Source of the DNA: Companilactobacillus allii
Lineage (GTDB): Bacteria > Bacillota > Bacilli > Lactobacillales > Lactobacillaceae
Direction of reading: 5' to 3'
Length of the DNA: 64,000 bases
NCBI RefSeq assembly: GCF_001971585.1
Contig: NZ_CP019323.1
Span: 1,230,053 to 1,294,052, forward strand
Shown here: piece after piece, positions 1-8,670 of the stretch
How the letters are laid out: the number at the start of each line of letters is the position of its first letter
Numbering within the stretch: position 1 is the first letter of the stretch
Translations under genes and position numbers: made by a program
Notes under the pieces: model-generated
Databases searched by the model: none
What the model was told of the DNA's origin: nothing
Seen by the model: the letters and a program-made list of their open reading frames with translations, nothing else

Positions 1-773
1 AAATTCGTACAATTATGGTTCGTCGTGCATATTACACAAATGAAATGATGGTTGTTCTAGTTTCACGTGTTCGCGATGTGTCACATTATAAGGCTATTGC
101 AGAAGAGATAATGGCAAACAAAGAAGTTAAGTCATTGTACTTAAATATCAACTCAAAGGTAACTAATGTAATCTTGGGTAGAGATATGTTGCTTCTTGCT
201 GGTAGTCCTTATATTGACGATGAGATTCTTGGTCATACATACAGAATCTCACCACGCTCTTTCTACCAAGTTAACCCTACACAGACACAACGTTTGTACA
301 AGTTAGCAGTTGATAAGGCTGAATTAACTGGCAAAGAGATTGTTGTGGATGCTTACTCTGGTATCGGAACGATCGGATTGTCACTAGCTGATAAGGCAAA
401 GCAAGTTACAGGTATTGAAATGGTAGCTGACGCTGTTAAAGATGCTAAACAAAATGCTGAAATCAATGATATTAAGAATGCTGACTTCATTGTTGGTAAG
501 ACTGAATCAGTCTTGAATGATTGGGCTAAGGATAAGAAGAAAGTTGATGTATTGATGGTCGATCCACCTCGTAAGGGATTGGACAATTCATTGATTGAAT
601 CAATCAATAATATTAAACCAAAGAAAATTGTCTATATTAGTTGTAACCCTGCTACTTTAGCAAGAGACTTGAAGTTGTTGAGTGATACATACGAAATTGG
701 GGATGCTACTCCAGTTGATATGTTCCCAATGACAAATCATATAGAATCTGTAACAAAATTAACTAGAAAATGA
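1..773 (+). CDS. rlmD: 23S rRNA (uracil-5-)-methyltransferase RlmD/RumA family, C-terminal part (5' end outside window)
   Basis: SAM-dependent RNA methyltransferase that makes m5U in 23S rRNA. The reading frame is open to the left edge (IRTI precedes the first Met at 15), so the N-terminal TRAM and iron-sulfur regions lie outside the window. Visible are the SAM-binding loop DAYSGIGTIGL, the DPPRKG motif and the catalytic loop YISCNPATLARDL with the nucleophilic Cys. The C-terminus VDMFPMTNHIESV is typical of the family. RlmD versus the closely related RlmCD is not separable from this fragment. Confidence 0.9.
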   Translation, partial: IRTIMVRRAYYTNEMMVVLVSRVRDVSHYKAIAEEIMANKEVKSLYLNINSKVTNVILGRDMLLLAGSPYIDDEILGHTYRISPRSFYQVNPTQTQRLYKLAVDKAELTGKEIVVDAYSGIGTIGLSLADKAKQVTGIEMVADAVKDAKQNAEINDIKNADFIVGKTESVLNDWAKDKKKVDVLMVDPPRKGLDNSLIESINNIKPKKIVYISCNPATLARDLKLLSDTYEIGDATPVDMFPMTNHIESVTKLTRK

Positions 774-775
774 TC

Positions 776-820
776 AATAGTGAGATTAAGGCGATATGTC
801 CTTGACCTCACTATTTTTTT
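776..820 (+). terminator. Rho-independent terminator of the rlmD-like gene
   Basis: Nine-bp perfect stem (AATAGTGAG at 776-784 with CTCACTATT at 807-815) followed by a run of T, directly after the stop codon. Confidence 0.85.
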
Positions 821-865
821 ACGTCAAAATGTAGTTATGAGTTAATCCTGAGGGGGGTTACTATT

Positions 866-1063
866 TTGGGTCGTACGTTTATAGCAGTAGGAATGTTGAT
901 TATTGCATTCTGGCAATTATTTGCTTCGATTGGGTATTTTACTGTACCTAAGAAAAGCGTTTCCACAAAAATATCTATATTTGATGTTCTAGCATCTTGG
1001 TTCGGATTTGTTGGCGGATCAATGTTTGTTGGTGCCATTTTGATGCTCATGGAAGTATTTTGA
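866..1063 (+). CDS. Small two-helix membrane protein, unknown function
   Basis: 65-residue protein starting with TTG, preceded by a strong G-rich Shine-Dalgarno (GAGGGGGG, 850-857). Two hydrophobic segments (about residues 5-26 and 43-63) flank a short polar loop KKSVSTK, which suggests a helical hairpin in the membrane. I recognise no family. It sits alone between the rlmD terminator and the convergent histidine kinase. Confidence 0.6.
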   Translation: MGRTFIAVGMLIIAFWQLFASIGYFTVPKKSVSTKISIFDVLASWFGFVGGSMFVGAILMLMEVF

Positions 1064-1099
1064 TTTGCGTTTGATGTAAGCGCTTAACTAAAAGGCAAA

Positions 1100-1123
1100 T
1101 AAAAAAGGAAGCCTAAACTTCCT
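1100..1123 (-). terminator. Terminator of the histidine kinase gene
   Basis: On the minus strand AGGAAG and CTTCCT form a short stem followed by a T run (plus-strand A run 1100-1106). The hairpin overlaps the stop codon of the kinase. Confidence 0.6.
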
Positions 1124-2462
1124 GATTTTGTAGCACGATAAGAGTCATCATAATGTAGTTGTTGACTATTTTGGTATCCATAAATAAATTAGATGAATTA
1201 TCAGTAATATTTGAGACATTAGCTAGACCGTATCCTTGATGGTCACTTTTAGTTGAATATCCAGTTTTGAATATCTGATTAATATTGATTGCATCAGCCA
1301 ATTGATTAGCAATAGTTATTTCAATAGTCTCTGAAGATTTCATGAAGGCACAGGTGAAGTCTTTTTTGTCGATAGTTTGTACGTATTCGATAGCATTATC
1401 AATGAGTATACCAACAATACGAATGATAGAAAGGTCATTTTCCTTAATTTCATAATCAGAATCGTTTAACTCAAAGTGGATATTGATTCCTTTGGACTTA
1501 GCAATGAAAAACTTTTGCGTTAAAAGACTTTGTAGCGGTTTGCTTTTGATGCTTTGTAATTCTCGCAATTTACTAGTTTGGACTATTTTAAAATTGGACT
1601 GTTGATTCATTAATTCATGGTAATATCGTTTTATTTCCTCTGAACTTTGACCATCGACAACTTGTCCCAATGAAAGTAGGATGTTTTGGAAGTCATGTTT
1701 GAACTTTCTTAGTTCTTCATACTGTTGTTGAGATCCAGTTAAATAATCATCTAATTCTTTGATTCTTTCGGTAGCCTCAACTGCTTCTTTTCGCATTGTA
1801 TATGATTGGATCGCAATGATGGTTTGCAAATAGGTGAACATTGTCATAAAGGTGAATGACAAGATCATGCTCATTTTAATTAAGGGGGTTACCTTTTGAA
1901 TATCACTGATAATAAGGATAGTCATGAATATCAACAATAATATAAATAACGATATAAAGATTCTTTTGCCCAATTGATAACGTAAGATATCATTTTGTAT
2001 CTGCATTATTTGTCGATCCAAGATATTGACGATTGAAACTAGTATGAATACAAGGATCAGATTTATAACTAAGACTAACGGCAAGGTGGTATTTTGAAAT
2101 TGACCTAAGTATATATCCCAATATCTGATGTGGAAGTAAACGATGAGGCTGATAATGTAGTTACTTAGATTGAATAATATCAGTTGAATATTCATTGCTA
2201 ATACAATGATGATTCCCTCGTTATAATTAAGACTATGTGGCTTATTTCTAAATATGTGAATAGCAATTAGAAATAATACAAATAATAATAAGAACAAAGC
2301 ATTCACGTAAAGCCCCAATAAAGCAAAGGCAAATGATAGGAAAAAGTCGTTAATTAAATAATAGTATTTGAACTTTTTAATGAAAAAATGGAGTAATTGT
2401 AACGTTACAAACAAAATGAAAAAGTTCTCTATTAGTTCTAAGTTGGTTTTGATATATGGCAT
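1113..2462 (-). CDS. AgrC/PlnB-type sensor histidine kinase (GHKL)
   Basis: 449-residue membrane sensor kinase. About the first 220 residues are a chain of hydrophobic helices (six or seven), as in peptide-pheromone receptors. A helical linker follows, then the phospho-acceptor box FKHDFQNILLSLGQ (His near residue 255), the N box DNAIEYV and the G box HQGYGLANV of a GHKL ATPase domain. It probably acts with the LytTR regulator encoded at 2974-3723 on the same strand, but the XRE gene lies between them in the opposite orientation. No AgrD/AgrB-like genes are next to it, so the ligand is unknown. No strong ribosome site precedes this ATG, so the exact start is uncertain. Confidence 0.85.
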   Translation of the reverse strand: MPYIKTNLELIENFFILFVTLQLLHFFIKKFKYYYLINDFFLSFAFALLGLYVNALFLLLFVLFLIAIHIFRNKPHSLNYNEGIIIVLAMNIQLILFNLSNYIISLIVYFHIRYWDIYLGQFQNTTLPLVLVINLILVFILVSIVNILDRQIMQIQNDILRYQLGKRIFISLFILLLIFMTILIISDIQKVTPLIKMSMILSFTFMTMFTYLQTIIAIQSYTMRKEAVEATERIKELDDYLTGSQQQYEELRKFKHDFQNILLSLGQVVDGQSSEEIKRYYHELMNQQSNFKIVQTSKLRELQSIKSKPLQSLLTQKFFIAKSKGINIHFELNDSDYEIKENDLSIIRIVGILIDNAIEYVQTIDKKDFTCAFMKSSETIEITIANQLADAININQIFKTGYSTKSDHQGYGLANVSNITDNSSNLFMDTKIVNNYIMMTLIVLQNQEV

Positions 2463-2585
2463 AAGATTTAAATGCTAGACCTATTTCTTTCCTATGATTT
2501 TAGTAAATAGTTCGAACGTAACTAAATTATTGTAGGGATATTTTACAACTAAAACAAGATATTAATAATTTTTGTCTAAGATCGT

Positions 2586-2616
2586 TACGTTTATAGGCTA
2601 TAATTTTACGTTTATA
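2586..2616 (+). promoter_or_regulatory. LytTR response-regulator operator: two direct repeats 21 bp apart
   Basis: TACGTTTATA occurs at 2586-2595 and again at 2607-2616, start-to-start 21 bp (two helical turns). This is the spacing and near-consensus sequence of AgrA/PlnC-type LytTR sites in lactobacilli. The right repeat ends 32 bp before a TAATAT -10 hexamer (2649-2654), matching the geometry of plantaricin promoters. A weaker copy, TACGTTTTAA, lies at 2660-2669. Confidence 0.75.
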
Positions 2617-2648
2617 AATTTTTCTCGCAGAGGGAAATAGTTATGAAA

Positions 2649-2654
2649 TAATAT
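2649..2654 (+). promoter_or_regulatory. -10 element of the XRE gene promoter
   Basis: TAATAT about 40 bp upstream of the XRE start with no good -35 hexamer, as expected for a promoter needing activation by a LytTR regulator bound at the 2586-2616 repeats. Confidence 0.5.
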
Positions 2655-2695
2655 AGGTATACGTTTTAATTAGAAGAATAGAATTGAGGTATTTC

Positions 2696-2935
2696 ATGTG
2701 TGAGGATATCCGTATTGGTGGAAACCTACAATTAGGAGACAATTTGAGAATTCTTCGTAAAGAGCGAAATCTTTCAGAACGTGAAGTTTCAAATATGCTG
2801 CATGTTGATATAACAACAATTTCAAAGTATGAACATAATACAAGAACGCCAGATATTTACACGATGATTAAATTCGCTGATGTTTACGATGTCAGTTTGG
2901 ACAAACTAGTAGGTAGAAAACCTAAAACAAAATAA
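2696..2935 (+). CDS. XRE-family (Cro/C1) helix-turn-helix regulator
   Basis: 79-residue DNA-binding protein consisting almost entirely of one HTH_3 domain: LGDNLRILRKERNLSEREV, then the recognition helix region VDITTISKYEHNTRTPD and the C-terminal helix VSLDKLVGRKP. I chose ATG 2696 because GAGG lies at the right distance in front of it; an upstream TTG (2684) has no ribosome site. The gene is inserted divergently between the response regulator and the kinase, and its promoter carries LytTR repeats, so it is probably a target of that two-component system. Confidence 0.85.
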   Translation: MCEDIRIGGNLQLGDNLRILRKERNLSEREVSNMLHVDITTISKYEHNTRTPDIYTMIKFADVYDVSLDKLVGRKPKTK

Positions 2936-2980
2936 ATAAAATAGGAAATCGCTTAATTGTGCGGTTTCCTATTTTATTTT
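2936..2980. terminator. Bidirectional terminator between the XRE gene and the response regulator
   Basis: ATAGGAAATCGC (2941-2952) pairs with GCGGTTTCCTAT (2961-2972), with A-rich and T-rich flanks on both sides, between two convergent genes. Confidence 0.8.
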
Positions 2981-3723
2981 AATTTTTTCTCTAGCGAGTT
3001 CATCAACTCACGACTCTTTCTAAATGAAACTTTACAAGTGGAGTGATCTATAAAGGTCAAGATTCGACTTTTACTGTCGTAAGCTTTGGCGTTGTCTAAA
3101 TTGACTAGGTAACTACGATCACAACGAAACAGATTTGGGTACTTAGTTTCTAGTGAATTAAGAGATTCCATGAATGATCCACGTTGATTCTTTGTAATAA
3201 ACGTTACTCGACCAGGGGAGGTCGTTTCGGTGAACAACATGATCACATCGTCCATTAGGACTGAAAAGAAGCGACTACCAATTTTGTAATTCAAAAGATT
3301 ACGAGAATGATGTACGAAGTTTTCAAAGTAATGTTGGGCTAGAGCAATGTCATTGTTGATACTTTTCTTGATAGAATCCATCCCCTTGTTCTTGATGATA
3401 TAATCCAGTGGCGCAATTCTTCTTTCAAGAGTTATCAAAGTTAGTTCATCATGAGTGGTGATAAAGACTATCTGTGCTAAAGGCATAGCTTGTTTTATCT
3501 TTTCAGCAGCCTCTAGACCAGCAATTTCATTAGCGGCTATTTCCATATCAAGAAAGAATAGTCCCTTTGTTTCATTTTTGCAGGAATTAAATAATTCTTC
3601 AGTTGTATCAGTGGCCAATTTCAACTCCATGTCAGAAGCGTTAATCATTATACTGTTATTTATAAATTCAGAGTAATTGTTTCTTTGGACCTCATCATCT
3701 TCCAACAAATAGATCGGTAACAT
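2974..3723 (-). CDS. AgrA/PlnC-type LytTR response regulator
   Basis: 249 residues. An N-terminal receiver domain has an acidic pocket (EDD at residues 8-10), phospho-acceptor Asp59 in FFLDMEIA and a conserved Lys in YIIKNKG. A C-terminal LytTR DNA-binding domain (about 140-245) includes FRCDRSYLVNLDNA and a basic KVSFRKSRELMNSLE end. The ATG is preceded by AGGAGGTG. It is the likely partner of the kinase at 1113-2462 and the likely binder of the 2586-2616 repeats. Confidence 0.88.
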   Translation of the reverse strand: MLPIYLLEDDEVQRNNYSEFINNSIMINASDMELKLATDTTEELFNSCKNETKGLFFLDMEIAANEIAGLEAAEKIKQAMPLAQIVFITTHDELTLITLERRIAPLDYIIKNKGMDSIKKSINNDIALAQHYFENFVHHSRNLLNYKIGSRFFSVLMDDVIMLFTETTSPGRVTFITKNQRGSFMESLNSLETKYPNLFRCDRSYLVNLDNAKAYDSKSRILTFIDHSTCKVSFRKSRELMNSLEKKLK

Positions 3724-3866
3724 TCTGGCACCTCCTGCTTAAGGCATATCTATAATAGACAATTGTATTCAAGCATAGAATTAAAAACAAGTTTGAATGC
3801 CATATACAGCAGGGAAAGTCAGCTATTTAAGGTATAAAATAACTCTTTTCAACTTGACAAAATCAG

Positions 3867-4772
3867 TTATCTAGTATCTTCTTGCGACTTCTTATTTGAC
3901 TTATCATTGGTATTATTAAGCTTATTTCCAATAATGTACTGGTGAAAAATCGAAATAAACTGATTATTAGCAATCATATCGGAGTGCTGAGCCTTACTAC
4001 CAGTAAGAGTTATGAGGGTGTAACGCTTGATTACTCCTTCATAAATATACTTACCTGCATCCACACTACCAATAGGGACGATACCGTCATCGGTATAGAG
4101 CTGTGTTCCAGCAATTGAGTAATATGTTAAGTTACTTGGCAATTTGGCCTTACTCTTAATAAAGTCGTTCAACATTTGGGTACGGTTGGAACTATTCTTC
4201 TCTTCAAAGTTATATGGAGAGCCGACTGTCAGTAGAGAATCAATGTTGATAGAGGTGTCGTCAAAGTAATGTTCAAGAAAATAAGTCCAGATCAAACCCC
4301 CATTAGAATGTCCAAAGGCATTGAAGGTGTTGAATCTGTAGCGTTCCTTTAGTTGATCAAAGGCAGTGTTGAACCATTTGGCTTGTTTCTTGATATTATC
4401 GTATCCATCTTTGTTATTAATGAATCCAACTACGATAAAGGGACTGTCGTCATTAGCACGAATAGAGCCCTTGTAAGTGATTTTACCGTTAGTTTGAACA
4501 GTTAGCTTCAATAGGCTGTGATGTTCCCCATATCGCTTGTTGATTGTTTTAACGAGATCGTCGAAGCGGTCTGCCGAAGCACTACTTCCTGGGATCATAA
4601 TAATAGGTGCCATTGGTGAATTATATCTACCTGCTAAGGTCGATACATTCTTCTTAGTCCAAATATATGAAGGTATTCCTAAGATAATCAAGATAAGTGA
4701 AAGGATGATTAGATATTTCAAAGATTTTTTTTGAATTGTTTTTTTATTTACACGTTTAGCTCTTTTCATCAT
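3867..4772 (-). CDS. Membrane-anchored alpha/beta hydrolase, DUF915 family
   Basis: About 301 residues. A basic N-terminus and one hydrophobic helix (about 17-37) anchor an extracytoplasmic alpha/beta hydrolase. The oxyanion region is MIPGSSASADRFDDLV, the nucleophile elbow FGHSNGG (Ser), the acid probably TDDGIVP and the His probably AQHSDMI. Substrate unknown; DUF915 proteins are widespread in lactobacilli. ATG 4772 is preferred over GTG 4781 because AAGGTGG stands at proper spacing. The start overlaps the 3' end of the EIIC-like gene, so the two are probably translationally coupled. Confidence 0.8.
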   Translation of the reverse strand: MMKRAKRVNKKTIQKKSLKYLIILSLILIILGIPSYIWTKKNVSTLAGRYNSPMAPIIMIPGSSASADRFDDLVKTINKRYGEHHSLLKLTVQTNGKITYKGSIRANDDSPFIVVGFINNKDGYDNIKKQAKWFNTAFDQLKERYRFNTFNAFGHSNGGLIWTYFLEHYFDDTSINIDSLLTVGSPYNFEEKNSSNRTQMLNDFIKSKAKLPSNLTYYSIAGTQLYTDDGIVPIGSVDAGKYIYEGVIKRYTLITLTGSKAQHSDMIANNQFISIFHQYIIGNKLNNTNDKSNKKSQEDTR

Positions 4773-6105
4773 GGTCGCCACCTTGATCTAAGGCCAAGTT
4801 ATCAATAGTCTTTAGTTTTTCAGCAATTCTTACGAATGGAATATAAATGTAAACTGATACGATCAGGCTAACAAATGAAAAAATCAATGCCTGAAAACTA
4901 CCATTGGTACCAATGAATGATTCCAATAATCCCGGAGTTCCCATCGGGACGGGATAAACACTAGGTGGCATCAAGTGAAGCTGAAGTGTAATAGCCGCCA
5001 GTATCATGCAGGCCAGTGGTGCCAGAATAAATGGGATGATAAAGATAATGTTAAAGAAGACTGGTATCCCAGACATTGCACTACTGCCGATATCGAAGAT
5101 ACTAGGAAGCATTGACCAACGAGCGACTATTTGAAAATCAGGGTCTCTGGATACTAGAAATATAGCAATGATCAAGGCCAAGATCGAACCAGTTCCACCA
5201 AAAGTTGCAAAAGGGTGATAAAGCGTGTTACTAGTGAATAAATGAGGAGCACCCCAAGCAGTATGGTGATTAAGCGCATAATTCAAGTTTTCAACTACTG
5301 AAGCCGTGCTGTCGGGTTTTTCGATCTCTATAGGAGAATAGATACCTGACCAGCCAAAAAAAGATGCAATGATCGTATATAGTGAGAATCCCAAGGTACT
5401 TAATAGCTGAATGAATTGATTATTACTATGGTAATTACTTGCCAGTGAATACATGATATTGTTCGGCAAATCTGAGTAATAAGTTATATTGACTAAAAAA
5501 CTGACAGCAACTGATAGTAACAAAATCAAAGCAATGGCTTTCAGTGAAATAAAGGTACGTTCCAAAATATTGCTAGATAAATGTTTGGCACGATGATTTG
5601 GTGCTGTTGGACTGGTTACCTTAAAGATCCAACCGACTAACATACCTAAAAGAATGGCAAATAATAAGCCACGTATCCCTAGTAGTTCACCGTGAAAGGA
5701 TATAGGTTGAACCCTTGAATAGGTAAAAGAGATTATTAATAGTGAGCTGATACTTGTCAATCCAGCAAGCTGATCATCTCTATTGAAGTATTTGGCAGTG
5801 TATTTTGCCGCGCAAAAAGTTGCCATTACTGCAACAAAACCAAGAGTCAGACTATATAATGCCGTGGCGATGTCATTTATTTGATTAAATATGAAGTCAT
5901 TATTCAATTTGGGGATGACATTGGTGAGAAAACTATCCTTGCCAAGCAGGGTTATTTGTATTATTTTAATGTAGCCACCAAATAATACAAAGGGAAATAT
6001 CATCATGACAGTTCTTTGTATTATTCGATAAAATAATAATTTTTGTAATTTCAAAGTTATCTGAGCTAGTTTTTGTTCAAATTTATTTTTAAATAAATTA
6101 TCCAT
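4756..6105 (-). CDS. Orphan PTS EIIC-like membrane protein (lactose/cellobiose type)
   Basis: 449-residue polytopic protein resembling Lac/Cel-family EIIC permeases. It retains the signature region around WGAPHLFTS and YPVPMGTPG, but the stretch that normally reads like NEPxIFGxPI is replaced by IFDIGSSAMSGIPVFFN. No EIIA or EIIB is nearby. It may be a transporter that has left phosphotransfer or a degenerate component. ATG 6105 is chosen because AGGTG precedes it. It forms a two-gene unit with the DUF915 hydrolase. Confidence 0.75.
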   Translation of the reverse strand: MDNLFKNKFEQKLAQITLKLQKLLFYRIIQRTVMMIFPFVLFGGYIKIIQITLLGKDSFLTNVIPKLNNDFIFNQINDIATALYSLTLGFVAVMATFCAAKYTAKYFNRDDQLAGLTSISSLLIISFTYSRVQPISFHGELLGIRGLLFAILLGMLVGWIFKVTSPTAPNHRAKHLSSNILERTFISLKAIALILLLSVAVSFLVNITYYSDLPNNIMYSLASNYHSNNQFIQLLSTLGFSLYTIIASFFGWSGIYSPIEIEKPDSTASVVENLNYALNHHTAWGAPHLFTSNTLYHPFATFGGTGSILALIIAIFLVSRDPDFQIVARWSMLPSIFDIGSSAMSGIPVFFNIIFIIPFILAPLACMILAAITLQLHLMPPSVYPVPMGTPGLLESFIGTNGSFQALIFSFVSLIVSVYIYIPFVRIAEKLKTIDNLALDQGGDHDEKS

Positions 6106-6165
6106 TTTTAACACCTACGATACTTTCGGGGTTTATGAAATCAAATAGATTATAACGTTAAAAAA

Positions 6166-6196
6166 AAGAAGTCGCCATTATAGCGACCTCTTTTTT
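6166..6196 (-). terminator. Terminator after the amino-acid permease
   Basis: On the minus strand GAGGTCGC pairs with GCGACTTC (one G-U), followed by a long T run. It overlaps the permease stop codon and isolates it from the downstream EIIC-like gene. Confidence 0.75.
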
Positions 6197-7515
6197 TTGT
6201 TATATTGATGTAGATAATAAATCGGTAATCCCAGAAGTGTTATAACGATACCGGTTACCGCCAAAACAGGCTGTCTGAATAAAGTTGATATAACAATATA
6301 AGTACCACCGATGATTGCAATTATTGGCGGTATTGGATAGAAGTTGATCTTATAAGGTCGTTTTAATTCTGGCTCTTTCTTCCTAAGAATAAATACTCCC
6401 ACAAACATCATCAATGAGAAGATCCACATGACAAATACCAACATATCGGTTAAAAAATCAAAACTCCCCATGAATACCATGATGATTGCGATGATAGTTT
6501 GCACCAATCCAGCGTTTGCAGGGATGCTAGTGTGTTTGGTTAATTTAGCGAAGAAATTACTAAAGATGATCTGATCATCAGCACCTAGTACATAACCTAC
6601 ACGAGGTCCAGTCATCGTATATCCATTAACTGCACCAAAGACAGAGACCAAGATACCGATCGTGACGATTTTGCCACCGATATTACCAAAAATATTAATC
6701 GCAGCTTCAGAAGCAGCGTTTTGATTTCCGGGGATCAAATGGAATGGTAATTCTTTGATAAAGACAAAGCTTATCGTTACATAAATAAGTGTGATCAAGA
6801 ATAATCCAATAATTATAGACCGTGATAAGTCCTTTTCCGGCTTCTTCATCTCACCGGCAAGATTTCCAACGTTCATCCAGCCATCAAAAGCAAACATGGT
6901 TGCAAGAAGTCCACCACCTAGTGAAGACCAAAAATCTGGATGACTACCACTTGTTATCGGGAAGAGTGAAATATTATTGCTTGAATGTGTGAATAGGCCG
7001 ACTACGACTATTAGGACAATGGGGATGAGCTTGGCAATCAGTGAGATTGATTGAATAGATCCTCCAACTCTTGCTCCAAGTAAATTTACTAAGTATAAGA
7101 AGACTACTAACGTTATAGCAATCGGTATCTGTAGACTTGCCGATAGGTTACATAGGTTGATGACTTGGGTGGCAAATATAATTGATAAGGCCGATATTCC
7201 AGCAGGGTAGTAAATAACTGATTGTGCCCAAGCCAGCAAGAAGGCTGGGATTTTGCCATAAATATATTCGATATATTTGTAAATACCACCGGCAATTGGT
7301 AGTGCGGCTGCGAGTTCAGCGATTGATAGTCCAGCGTTAATAGTGATGAAACCACTTAACAGCCAAACAAAGATCGTTAAACTAGCAGAACCCGTGGCGG
7401 CTGTTACACTTGATATTTTGAAGAATACACCACCACCGATAACTAGTCCCATCACAGTGGATAAAGCTGGGAAAAAACCTAGTTCTCGCTTTAATTTTTC
7501 TGCTTCATTTTCCAT
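6178..7515 (-). CDS. APC-family amino acid permease (SteT/LAT-like)
   Basis: 445 residues with about 12 membrane helices. The N-terminal helix-1 motif GLVIGGGVFFKIS and the helix-6 region FAFDGWMNVGNLAGEMKKPE are characteristic of the APC/LAT branch that includes the B. subtilis Ser/Thr exchanger SteT. It imports or exchanges amino acids; specificity cannot be read from sequence. The ATG has AGGAG nine bases upstream. Monocistronic, with its own terminator. Confidence 0.88.
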   Translation of the reverse strand: MENEAEKLKRELGFFPALSTVMGLVIGGGVFFKISSVTAATGSASLTIFVWLLSGFITINAGLSIAELAAALPIAGGIYKYIEYIYGKIPAFLLAWAQSVIYYPAGISALSIIFATQVINLCNLSASLQIPIAITLVVFLYLVNLLGARVGGSIQSISLIAKLIPIVLIVVVGLFTHSSNNISLFPITSGSHPDFWSSLGGGLLATMFAFDGWMNVGNLAGEMKKPEKDLSRSIIIGLFLITLIYVTISFVFIKELPFHLIPGNQNAASEAAINIFGNIGGKIVTIGILVSVFGAVNGYTMTGPRVGYVLGADDQIIFSNFFAKLTKHTSIPANAGLVQTIIAIIMVFMGSFDFLTDMLVFVMWIFSLMMFVGVFILRKKEPELKRPYKINFYPIPPIIAIIGGTYIVISTLFRQPVLAVTGIVITLLGLPIYYLHQYNKKKRSL

Positions 7516-7670
7516 AATAAAAACTCCTAAATTTTACCGTAAGATAATATTTTACAACAATTTAGGAACGCTGTAATGTTTTTGGTAGCAATTATTTAGT
7601 TATATAAGTAGAATTATACATAGAGAGTGAAAAAGTCTCTAATTTTCACTAAATTAAATGAGGTGTTTTT

Positions 7671-8669
7671 ATGAGAAATTTAGGTATAATTGGAACAAAC
7701 TGGATCACACAACAGTTTATTGAAGCTGCAGAAGAGACTAAGTCGTTCAAATTAACACAAGTCTATTCTCGCACTGAAGAAAAAGCCCAAGCATTCGTTG
7801 AAAAACTTGGTAAGTCAAATATCAACTTAAGTGATAGTCTTGAAAGCTTCTTTGCAAGTGATGATTTTGACACAGTATATATTGCATCCCCAAATGCTTT
7901 ACACTTTGGCCAAGCAAGACTTGCCATTGAGAATGGTAAGAATGTAATCGTTGAAAAGCCAAGTACATCAAATGTACGTGAATTTGCCATCTTAGATACA
8001 TTGGCACATGCAAAAGGCGTGTATTTGTTTGAAGCTGCTAGACAGATACATGAACCGATCTTTAAGAAGGCTCAAGAGTTTGTAAAGGATAATCAAGATG
8101 AGTTAAGTGGAGCCACACTTTCTTATATCAAGTATTCAAGTCGTTATGATGACTTTTTGGCCGGTAATCTACCAAATATCTTCAATCCCAAATTTTCTGG
8201 TGGTGCATTGTATGATTTAGGTGTATATACGGTCTATGATGCTGTAGTATTGTTTGGAGCACCAAATTCTGTTGACTATGAAGCAGAGATATTGAATTCT
8301 GGTATCGATGGTTCAGGTAGCTTGACTTTGAAATATGATAAGTTTGATGTCAATATCTTAATTGGTAAGACTAAGAACTCATATATGCCTTCAGAAATCT
8401 ACTTTGGTAAGAAGACATTGTTATTGGATAGTGCTGGCGATATTAATCGTTTAACAGAGGCAAATGAAGAGAAAAAATTAACTGAATTACCAACAACTAA
8501 GAGTGATAATCCAATGGATTCAGAGGCAATTGAGTTTGCTAGAATTATGAACGAAAAAGATACTACCTCGTATGAAAAATTATTCGATTATGCTAGAAAA
8601 GTGAATCGAGTGCTAGAACAGGCCAGAACCAGTGCTGGACTTGTTTTTGAAGCAGATAAGGAAGAATAA
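7671..8669 (+). CDS. Gfo/Idh/MocA-family NAD(P)-dependent oxidoreductase
   Basis: 332 residues. N-terminal Rossmann fold with LGIIGTNWITQQF, then YIASPNALHF and the EKPSTSN motif (family EKP lysine). The C-terminal half carries FSGGALYDLGVYTVYDAV, the usual GG(A)xxDxG(x)Y substrate-binding element. Substrate unknown, probably a sugar, polyol or related compound. The helicase gene starts one base after the stop, so the two are likely co-transcribed. ATG is preceded by GAGGTG. Confidence 0.88.
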   Translation: MRNLGIIGTNWITQQFIEAAEETKSFKLTQVYSRTEEKAQAFVEKLGKSNINLSDSLESFFASDDFDTVYIASPNALHFGQARLAIENGKNVIVEKPSTSNVREFAILDTLAHAKGVYLFEAARQIHEPIFKKAQEFVKDNQDELSGATLSYIKYSSRYDDFLAGNLPNIFNPKFSGGALYDLGVYTVYDAVVLFGAPNSVDYEAEILNSGIDGSGSLTLKYDKFDVNILIGKTKNSYMPSEIYFGKKTLLLDSAGDINRLTEANEEKKLTELPTTKSDNPMDSEAIEFARIMNEKDTTSYEKLFDYARKVNRVLEQARTSAGLVFEADKEE

Positions 8670-8670
8670 A

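Noticed and set aside
1074-1088. Palindromic TAAGCGCTTA resembling a cre site
   Set aside because: It has a mismatch at a conserved position and lies between convergent gene ends, where it would control no promoter.
2463-2684. Search for an AgrD-like peptide gene next to the kinase/regulator pair
   Set aside because: Only a 12-codon frame without ribosome site (ATG 2472) was found; no thiolactone-peptide pattern on either strand.
7113-7355. Open frames antisense to or shifted within the amino-acid permease and other long genes
   Set aside because: They lie fully inside well-supported genes, lack ribosome sites and show no protein-like composition.
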